From Choristocarpus tenellus KU-1152 (Eukaryota > Phaeophyceae), in NCBI GenBank assembly GCA_964200185.2, contig CAXNAD020000352.1:1-21281 (forward strand): DNA of 21,281 nucleotides, read 5' to 3'. Under the pieces are notes generated by a model. That model worked only from the letters and a program-made list of their open reading frames with translations. It made no database searches and was not told the DNA's origin. The first letter of the stretch is position 1. Each line of letters starts with the position of its first letter. A program made the position numbers and the translations under genes. Below are positions 11,901 to 18,806 of this stretch, in pieces.

Positions 11901-14129
11901 CAGTTTTGTGGTACAGTGGACATGGACTGGCAGGAGGTATTAATTATGAGCCAATCTATCACTATCATTATGGGCAGTTGTTGTACTATGGTAGCGTGGA
12001 TATAGATGCAGGGGGTATACGTCTAAGTATCTAGTCCTTTGCCATTGCAAACATAGCACAGGCTCCTTGCAACAGAAACCGAACATGTAATGAAAGAGTG
12101 AAAGTATCTTAGGGTTAGGGTACGAGTTTTGCCCTGTTTGTCCGTTTGGGGCTTGGCTTCCCACAGTTTCTTTTTGGACATTTTCCTACGCCAAAATGTT
12201 TTGGAGCAGGTAAAATGTATAGGTTATGAAAAGGTGTGTACGGAACAAGGATATTGACATCTCCCAACAAACACGATAGCCAAAATTACATCAAAATCGC
12301 AACATTGGATTTTGACGCCCAAATGGACGCGGCTCTACCCTCTAAGATACTTTGACTGAAAAATCTCAGCAATTATTATTTATTTCTATCTCATCTTTTC
12401 TGCTTCTCCCTCCCTTCTTTGACATACATGTGTGCATTGTCTGACTGCCAGATAGACGTTTCTGTGTACTTAAAAACGGCAGAGGATATCAAGGCTGCCC
12501 TGGTCTCGGATCTGTATGGTGTGGTGGTAGAAAACAATAGCAAACTGCTCCAGAAGAGGTTTGCAGAAGCCAGAGATCTGCTGGAAGTTGCAGGGGCATT
12601 ACTGGATTGGCCAGCCCCCCTGATTGATAGGTGTGAACACTGTAGACTATGCCACAACCCAATGCACTGCAGGAAGTAGGAGCTTCTGATGGATTTCCTG
12701 GACTTTAGGATGAATCTTCTGAGTTTGTTGACCAGAAGATATACAAAGAATTATGTGCTGTATATAGAGTTGTATAATATGATATCCATGCATGGATGTG
12801 TCCACTGCTGTCTGCTATAATCTCTTTAAGATCCTGTGCCTTCAAGACTATTAGCTAGAGGAGATGTGATTGGTCGAGCAGTTTTTTTACTCACAGGAGT
12901 GAATCAAGGCCCACATGCCTCTTGAAGCTGCTTTGGACTGCTCCCTCCGATGGTGTCTCAGCAGGAAAGCACCCTATAGTCCAGAGCCCAAATCAATGTA
13001 TCTCGTTTTGAATGCATACTTCCTTAAACAGCACAACACTCACAATTATCGCCAAAACTCTATTCTGGCGCCCTGTTCACCTGGAACATGGGTGCAACAG
13101 ATTTAAGGACAAGCACAGAGTTCTTAGCATCGGTTCATATGTCTCCACAGTATCAAGGGTTGGTCTATTGTGGACAATCGCAACTGGAGTGGTGGAGATC
13201 CTGGATATTATTCAAAAACGAGAAGGAGTGTTGAAGGCAAGTTTATTCCCAAGACAAAAAAGATTGAGAGTTGTGGAGACAATTGCATTAAGAGCAACAA
13301 TTACATCAATGCAACAGACTGCTGAAATAGTACACTGAGCTAGCAGGACGCTTTCACCTCACAACTTCCCACACCCCATCAATCATATGCCTATTGTAGT
13401 GTCGTATATTTCTTCATGGGATAATGGCAACTTTTTTCTACTGCTCATCATCATCCATGGCCTGTGGCAACGTCAAGCTCTTCTGCAGCTACAATGAAGT
13501 GCCTGTCTACCATGTTATTTTGAGACCACACACAAATAGAACACCTATACTCAACACTTGAAAAGCATGCTACTGCACGTTCTTTACTCTGCCACTCACT
13601 GCAGGACATCTGGGCAGTGCTACCTCCAACGGATCAGAGAGTTGCAGATAATATGGTCGCCAATGACAGAGACACACTCTTGGACAAACGCCTGGAACTC
13701 AAGGAGCATACTTCGGCAGTTGCTGAGTCTGTTCTGGTTTGGATGAAGCTGGTGCCTTGGTGTGTTAATGTCCTCTATGGTGGAATCAACATTTTTTCTA
13801 AACTGCAAGCAGAGGAAGAGTGTGTACCTTGGCCACCAGACTCAAATCTTCCTGGCAACGTAAAAATACATGAAGAAGGCACTCATACCCAGGACCGACA
13901 AGAGATTGTGATTGAACCAGTGGGAACTAGCAGTGACATTGCAGAGGCATCTACTTGTACGTTCAAGCCTACTTCAGCCCATTTGGATGTTGACCCTACA
14001 GTAGTAGTAGCCTTGCACGGCGACATAGACCAAGATTCCAAAGGCATAAGGGACACAGCTGAGGCTTCACCAGAGGGAATGACATTGCCAGCGAGGCTGG
14101 TTATACCTTGTGGTCTCAACCCCAATTGA
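5977..14129 (+). CDS. large multi-exon protein with coiled-coil regions and RPxTA/RPSSA motifs, possibly flagella-associated
   Basis: Nine exons join with matching phases: 5977-6186, 7550-7692, 8256-8562, 8874-8945, 9624-11098, 11747-11936, 12452-12630, 13158-13236 and 13605-14129, about 1059 residues. Exon 4 could start at 8733 (CAG acceptor, same frame, 47 more residues) and exon 5 at 9579. Exons 1-4 read as charged helices (EEIAKLPWYRKVYEERLGKH; AIKGKDQALNKMMKKMD). Exon 5 starts with a strong helix (NLRNMERRRRELIKEREQAA) and continues as about 450 disordered basic residues with RPRTAPPLTNF, RPSSARSSR and RPATATGSR. Exons 7-9 are again helical (KLLQKRFAEARDLLEVAGAL; RDTLLDKRLELKEHTSAVAE) with a polar tail to the TGA at 14127-14129. 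The acceptor of exon 8 (AAG at 13155-13157) is weak; the CAG at 13148-13150 is stronger but breaks phase. The donor of exon 8 is GC. The family is not recognised. The flagellar link rests only on RPxTA-type motifs (inference). The true 5' end may be the gene at 3322. Confidence 0.6.
6187..7549. other. long first intron of the large plus-strand gene
   Basis: The 1363-nt interval runs from CTGCAG/GTGGGA to CAATTTTAG/GGT, phase 0. No extra exon is supported, and the open frame at 6838-7128 does not read like protein. The part around 6880-7030 has short words reminiscent of RNA polymerase III promoter boxes, but they do not form a tRNA or a clear SINE. Confidence 0.5.
9378..9483 (-). CDS. orphan exon-like frame on the minus strand inside an intron
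   Basis: On the minus strand a pyrimidine-rich acceptor (GGTTGCTCAG) precedes 106 nt that end at a strong donor (TTTG/GTATGT). The frame reads LEREGNPMEKILWRDAHTLS and DIVYNLLQPYQIVPF, a convincing amphipathic sequence with entry phase 0 and exit phase 1. It lies within the 678-nt intron 8946-9623 of the plus-strand gene. No partner exons were found nearby on the minus strand, so it may be a nested gene, an exon relic or a chance frame. No function is assigned. Confidence 0.3.
11367..11613 (+). mobile_element. MITE-like element, copy A
   Basis: This 247-bp element has terminal inverted repeats AAAGTATCTTAGAGGG (left) and, reversed, AAAGTACCTTAGAGGG (right), 15 of 16 matching. A central hairpin lies at 11501-11541 with a stem of about 19 bp (CCTACTCCAAAA / TTTTGGAGTAGG). 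It contains no ORF of its own and no clear target-site duplication. It matches copy B at roughly 85-90% by eye in the reverse orientation. It sits wholly inside the intron 11099-11746. Small size, inverted ends and no coding capacity define a nonautonomous DNA transposon; the parent family is unknown. Confidence 0.75.
11501..11541. repeat. internal palindrome of MITE copy A
   Basis: ACATTTTACCTACTCCAAAA is followed after one or two bases by its near-perfect reverse complement, with a single extra A in the left arm. Copy B keeps the same hairpin with paired changes (CCTACGCC / GGAGCAGG) at about 12180-12222. It sits near the middle of the element. Confidence 0.75.
12101..12353 (-). mobile_element. 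MITE-like element, copy B, inverted relative to copy A
   Basis: This 253-bp copy lies inside the intron 11937-12451. Its right end reads, reversed, AAAGTATCTTAGAGGG, equivalent to the left end of copy A. Its left end is AAAGTATCTTAGGGTTAGGG, where two telomere-like units replace part of the usual terminal repeat. Internal blocks match copy A in reverse, including GTGGGAAGCCAAGCCCCAAA and ATTTTGATGTAATTTTGG. The flanks GAGTG and GACTG do not make a clean target-site duplication. Confidence 0.75.
13237..13604 (+). other. GC-AG intron
   Basis: The donor is TTGAAG/GCAAGT, the classic strong context of GC donors, and the acceptor is CACTGCAG/GACATC. Both are phase 0 in the surrounding frames, giving ...REGVLK/DIWAVLPPTD. 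No GT donor nearby gives a continuous frame. Confidence 0.6.
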
Positions 14130-14598
14130 TTGTCACACATAGCTATTTTAAGGTGTTTTTGTGGTATTAGTTACTCAGATGCCGACCTCTATATATTCAG
14201 TCGTGCAGAGCTTTCGAGCTCTCTCTATGTTTTCTGTTTTGTACATGACAGCGGACTGGGTGTTGTCTTGCTGCTTGACATTCCTTGTTCCTTTTTTTCC
14301 CTTACCCTCAACCTACACAACACAGCTTTGTTTAAATGTCAATATTAATGTTCTAGTAGTCATACTTGACTTACATGCAAGGTGATATGCACATAGCAAA
14401 CAGGGCAATTAACACCTATTTTCTCCTCTCACAATATCAGTTCTTTCGACTCTCACCAGGTGTCGATGTAGAGGAGTAAGTGTAAAACTCTAAACGAAGA
14501 TATACAATCGGAATTTATGTTCTGCTACGAATTTGTACGAATTATATATACTTGTGCAGCATGTAGGAGTGAAACAGATCATGGCGATTTACGTACAC
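14130..14598. other. convergent intergenic region
   Basis: It lies between the stop of the plus-strand gene at 14129 and the poly(A) signals below. It is AT-rich with short T runs. Open frames at 14130-14385 have no start context or conserved-looking sequence. Confidence 0.5.
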
Positions 14599-14604
14599 TT
14601 TATT
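14599..14604 (-). terminator. candidate poly(A) signal of the minus-strand gene
   Basis: Plus-strand TTTATT gives AATAAA on the minus strand, about 220 nt past the stop of the gene at 14824-15594. Confidence 0.4.
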
Positions 14605-14650
14605 ATGCCCAGTGACATTTTGTTGAGGTTGTCATGTGGCAAAAAGGAGA

Positions 14651-14666
14651 AATAAAAAGCAATAAA
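14651..14666 (+). terminator. candidate poly(A) signals of the large plus-strand gene
   Basis: Two AATAAA hexamers (14651-14656 and 14661-14666) lie about 520 nt after the stop at 14129. If used, this 3' UTR overlaps that of the opposing gene. Confidence 0.35.
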
Positions 14667-14823
14667 ACAAAAAAAGAAAACAGTAATAGTGTCTGTAAAA
14701 GAAAAAACACCAAGTATAGGATACAACAACACAAAACAGCAGTGCGTTAAATTCAAAGATTTACGGTGTTGAAGAAAACAAATACATCTACTATGTTTGC
14801 CCAACCAAACCTGTATCTCCAGT

Positions 14824-15594
14824 TTAAAACAAATGACATATCTGGAGATTACTCCTTGAGCTGTTTGTAGCACAATCTGTTGCGGGTATGCCTTCACTGC
14901 TCCCTTCGAAAAATATAGAACCTTCCGCCCCCCTACTTCTCACAACATGAGTCACCAACTCATCCATAAATTGCTCTGCTCGTGTGCCTAGGAGCCCAAA
15001 GCTTTCCACTGTGACGGTGTTGAGGTTAAAACTAAGAGGGTCATGAGATCTAAGATGTTGAATACGATAAGGAAGCATGCAGGAAGTTTGAAAGTTGATG
15101 CCAGTTGTGGAGAAGTCCGACGTGTATGGTACTTTTAAGCTCTTCCCAAGGGGAGGAAACCCTCCCTGTTTTTTGTTCTTGTTCGCTCTATTGCAGCTGT
15201 TTTGGTTCTTTCCGGTCAACTGAAGCCAAGTGCGCATGACAAAGGCCTCCTTCCCGCGCGTCTGGAAGTATATGCACGTAAGTATGACGGCAACCCTATA
15301 CCGCGTATATTATGTGCGTAAAAATGGTGTCCTTGCGTAGTTTACATCTTTGCGAAAGATCCTCTCTAGTGGTTGGACTTTCGGGTCTCAGCTGCAGCAG
15401 GAGGAGGGAGTGATGCCGTCGTTTGCTGATGATTGTTGGAGGTGGCAGCTTGGTTGAACCTTAACGAAGGCCGCATCTACAATTAAGCTATTTCCCCCTT
15501 CAGGAGTGGTGGCTGCATTAGAGAGGATCCCTACATAAAATACCGCTTCCGTAAGGAAATTGCTGGTTATGGTGAAGGGACTTCCATCCTCCAT
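14824..15594 (-). CDS. two-exon unknown protein; tail weakly resembles LINE-type reverse transcriptase polyproteins
   Basis: Exon 1 is 15594-15460 and exon 2 is 15261-14824, split by a 198-nt GT-AG intron (GTTAAG/GTTCAA to CTTCCAG) in phase 0, giving ...VDAAFVK/TRGKEAFVMR and about 190 residues. The ATG of MEDGSPFTITSNF has a near-ideal Kozak context (CACCATGG). The middle is basic (NRANKNKKQ). Further on lies TVTVESFGLLGTRAEQFMDE, which recalls the conserved VPFVVETFG..G.EA..F stretch near the C-terminus of LINE-type pol proteins (pattern memory, weak). No catalytic reverse transcriptase motif is present, so at most this is a domesticated or decayed fragment. It converges on the large plus-strand gene. 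Confidence 0.5.
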
Positions 15595-16235
15595 GGTGCA
15601 GAGGACACCTATCTAAATGTAGATGCTGCCCAGTCGCCCGATCATTGGTGAGTGTTGCTGCCATACTTGTCCTCCAACCCTGGGGCATGCATGAGCATGG
15701 CTAGTGTCCATCCCTTGTTGCCTACATCCAGCTACCGAGCAGTAATTGGATAGTGCCTTCTCCACTTCTAATGACTGATTCACTTTGAGGCGAAATTCTG
15801 GAGAGGTATCTGCGATACTGACTTAAGGGGTTGTTGAGTGATTGGCCAAGCAAATCTTAGTGCGCCTTGCCCACACTGACCCGAGTGACAAGCTTAAGCC
15901 ATTACACAAAACTCCCAACCAGTTTGGGGTCTGTTGGGAGGTTTTTCACCTGGTATCGGAAGGAATAAAAGCAGACTCGGACGGGGAGGTGGGTGACCCA
16001 TCTCGGTTTCCTCCCTCTATCGTTTCCAACCAGGATGTGGACTTCTGAAGGTTGCCTGTTAGGGGATGTATTACCCAGTACATAATTCCAACATACTGAC
16101 AATAGTAAGTACTCACTAAGTATACCTCGAGTATTTTTTGTTGCTCGTTTTTCCGCCTTTCATTGTACTGAGTATAGCATTGCTACTACTGGAGTATTTC
16201 GTCGTATAATATTAAATTAATCGTATCATGGGCAG
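15595..16235. other. noncoding stretch upstream of the minus-strand gene
   Basis: This should include the promoter of the gene starting leftward at 15594. The plus-strand frame at 15842-16048 lacks a convincing start or splice context. No repeat or RNA gene is seen. Confidence 0.45.
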
Positions 16236-16331
16236 GAACCTACAATAGAAGCTATAAAATACGCCAGGGTGACAGCTCTATTGACAGAGCTCGGCCTACC
16301 TAGAGGTCCAGACCTAGAGAGAGAGGTAGTG
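16236..16331 (+). CDS. orphan plus-strand exon
   Basis: Acceptor GGGCAG/GAACCT opens a frame reading EPTIEAIKYARVTALLTELG then LPRGPDLEREVV, ending at the donor GTAGTG/GTATGT; GAG/GTAGTG six bases earlier is an alternative. The frame stays open to a TGA at about 16380 and looks like helical coding sequence. It could be an upstream exon of the RCC1-repeat gene to the right, but no phase chain connects them. The flanks are strikingly AT-rich compared with the exon. Confidence 0.4.
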
Positions 16332-16600
16332 GTATGTACTACAGAGTACTTGGTACTATTAAAACGAAGTGTAATACTTTGAAGTAGATACTTTGGTATA
16401 TAGAATTCCAGAATTCAATATGTTAATATGAATATTAATGCCCTATTATTTTGAGTACTCCATTATGTGTAGTAGTTAATTTTTTTAGTAGTATTACTAT
16501 GGTATAATACTATAATACTGATACTTACATACTAAGTATAATAGTGTAATAGTACATAAACCATTCAAAACATAGGGTTCTTTTTTTTTTCTTTGCGTGG
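16332..16600. repeat. AT-rich low-complexity tract with recurring GTACT/AGTAT words
   Basis: The words AGTACT, GTACTA, TAATACT and AGTATA recur many times here, and the same vocabulary starts left of the orphan exon at about 16105-16210. GC is much lower than in surrounding DNA. The tract ends in a T run at 16580-16590. No ORF is supported. Confidence 0.6.
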
Positions 16601-16675
16601 CATTAATTGGAAATGATCCTCATCTCTGGTCAGAAACACCACGCTGCATATTGCACTCCTTCTCATACTTTTTTA

Positions 16676-17060
16676 AGTGTTTCACCCAGCAAGCTTGTAA
16701 AGGGGTGTCACTCTCTCGAGTGAAATCCGACCTTGATTATACCTGTTTCGTTTGGGCTGGTAAAAATGATATCCCATCACACTATGTTGCGACAGGGGAG
16801 TCTCCAATATGAGTTTATGGCATTGCCGTTGCTCTGTCAGGAGTGATGTTCATCCTACTGTATGTCCAGTGTTTCACCCAGCAAGCTTGTAAAGGGGTGT
16901 CACTCTCTCGAGTGAAATCCGACCTTGATCATACCTGTTTCGTTTGGGCTGGAAAAAAATGATATCCCATCACACTATGTTGCGACAGGGGAGTCTCCCA
17001 TATGAGTTTATGGCATTGCCGTTGCTCTGTTAGGAGTGATGTTCATCCTACTGTATGTCC
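16676..17060. repeat. 192-bp tandem duplication, two units
   Basis: Unit 1 is 16676-16867 and unit 2 is 16868-17060, beginning AGTGTTTCACCCAGCAAGCT and ending CTGTATGTCC. They differ at only a handful of positions (for example TTGATTAT/TTGATCAT and a 1-bp indel in an A run), so the duplication is recent or homogenised. Each unit carries a CACTCTCTCGAGTG near-palindrome. The 71-codon frame at 16597-16812 covers part of unit 1 and is not preserved in unit 2, arguing against coding. Confidence 0.9.
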
Positions 17061-17535
17061 GTAGCAGGGGAGTGTGTCATGCAACCTATCTATGAACTAT
17101 TAAAACCAACTAACACTTCCGAACTAACTGTTAAACTATACAACTAATTGTACTTCCTCTGTTCCTGCCTTTCTTTTGCTTCACGCATCCCCAGCTAATT
17201 TTCCTGGACCTCAAGCTTTACATCTTGATCTTTAGTATATATATTTTTTGTGTCATACAAGACTTTTTGTAGAGGTACACGTACACAACAATCTCTTGTG
17301 ACTGACAAGTAGAACTTTCCATCGAAACCACGTTTTGGGAGAAGAAGTCTGACGTCGAAGAGGTTCGAACCCTCTAAATATCTCGGGTAACTGATCCTCG
17401 TTATGGAAAGATGTGGATACGGTATCACTTCGTGTACTATACCTTTTTTTGCTATGAATACTACCTACTACTTGGACTATGCTTCGAATGAAACGCTGAG
17501 CACTACTTTCCAAATCGGTGTTTCTTTGGACAACC
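17061..17535. other. no supported gene
   Basis: A minus-strand frame crosses 17253-17774 and overlaps the plus-strand coding block. A T-arm-like hairpin (AGAGG TTCGAAC CCTCT, about 17358-17374) occurs, but no other parts of a tRNA are present. Confidence 0.4.
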
Positions 17536-18558
17536 ATGGGCAACACCGCAAATAGCGATGCTTCCACCAAGGCTGGAGGGGGACCTCCTTGCCAGTGTGT
17601 ACCAATTTGTGCCTCCTTGTCCTTGTGGGACAATTGTAGTCGGCGTTTGGAGACCCACTCCCTAGAATCGCATGCAAGGAACTCTAGGTGGACATCGACT
17701 GCCCATAAGGTCGACTCGGGAGTACCTTGCAGTGAAAAGGAGGAGTGCATGGCGAGAGGGGTCTTGTCGGACACTCGTGTTCCCTGGAGCGCAGTCGATC
17801 TTCGAGCAGTCGAGATCCTTATTTATCGACACGGGTTTAAAAACGATCTGCACGAAGCTGAGTTGGGCATATTCGACGTCCGTGGATCACATCGACGTTG
17901 TGGAGAAATCAACGCGGACAGTCAGACATTTCCTGGAAGGTTGCGAAGTCTTGCTCTACTTTTGCACACTCGCCTACAATATTTACGTGCCAAGCAAATG
18001 GTGTACGAATCATCAGCAATAGACTTGGAGCGGAGCCCAAATGGGGAAGACTTGATACAAGGGCAATGGAGAAGGAAGATGCCATTGTTGACCCTAAGCT
18101 CAAAAATAGGTATCCGCTTGTTCATCCGGCTACTTGGGTCTCTGAAAAGAAAAAACAACACAAAAGGAATCCTCAAGTTGATTAAGCAAGTTCCTGCTTT
18201 ACTAGTGGCCATGCCTCCTTTGGGCCTTTTGCCGGAACTGGTGCCTGATTCGAGGCTGCCACAATTAGGGATCGAAGATCCCGCTGACGAGTCTGTGCGC
18301 AATCCATTGATGGGCCAATGGGAAGATGAGGACGTTGGCGGGGTAACAGATGCTATTATGTCGGCAGCAGTGGAGCTGATGGACAAGCCACAGCAGCTGA
18401 CAACCCAGGAACAAAGTTCTGTATTAACCACCATCGTGGGACTGGCAATAAAGAGAGGCTCCCTGAGCCACATCCTCAGGGCTTTGCAGCTTCTCCTGTG
18501 TCCGAAAGATGTGTCGAGCGCCCCTGCTGTAATGCTTGATGCAGGGAAATATCTCAAG
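17536..18558 (+). CDS. 5' exon block of the RCC1-repeat protein gene, partly unresolved
   Basis: ATG at 17536 has an ideal Kozak context (ACCATGG) and opens a frame running to 18558, where CTCAAG/GTTAGA is a phase-0 donor. The firm part starts after the pyrimidine-rich acceptor CTGCTTTACTAG at 18207: AMPPLGLLPELVPDSRLPQL, VTDAIMSAAVELMDK, then SVLTTIVGLAIKRGSLSHIL and RALQLLLCPK, an alpha-helical region like the linkers of giant RCC1-containing E3 ligases (inference). Before 18208 other frames also look coding: LSWAYSTSVDHIDVVEKSTR (about 17858-17917) and LDTRAMEKEDAIVDPKLKN (about 18050-18106). Short introns at 17940-18017 and 18108-18207 are therefore likely, and the single long frame may be fortuitous there. 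A 173-codon minus-strand frame overlaps the first 240 bp. Confidence 0.5.
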
Positions 18559-18806
18559 GTTAGATCCAACCGTTTATTCTTACCCAGCATTGTGCATTGA
18601 TGTATTAGTCTCACGCGGCTGCATGCCCATGTTCTTACCTCCATTGATGGCCTTGCAGTCTGGAGCAGAAACATCTGGATATCAAATATGCCTGATGGGG
18701 GATATATAGCGCGATGGAAAATAATTTGAAAAGGAGTATTACAATGATTCGAAAGGCCAACGTTGTTTGAGTCAGACCTATCTTGACGATTTGTTGAAAC
18801 CGACAG

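Noticed and set aside
16597-16812. 71-codon ORF overlapping the tandem repeat
   Set aside because: The second unit shifts the frame through an indel, so there is no sign of coding constraint.
17353-17375. tRNA T-arm-like hairpin AGAGG TTCGAAC CCTCT
   Set aside because: No acceptor stem, D-arm A box or anticodon arm can be placed at the right spacing on either strand. The TTCGAA core is a simple palindrome.
17253-17774. 173-codon minus-strand ORF
   Set aside because: No clear start context (first ATG is internal), and it overlaps the plus-strand block with better evidence; kept only as an ambiguity in findings.
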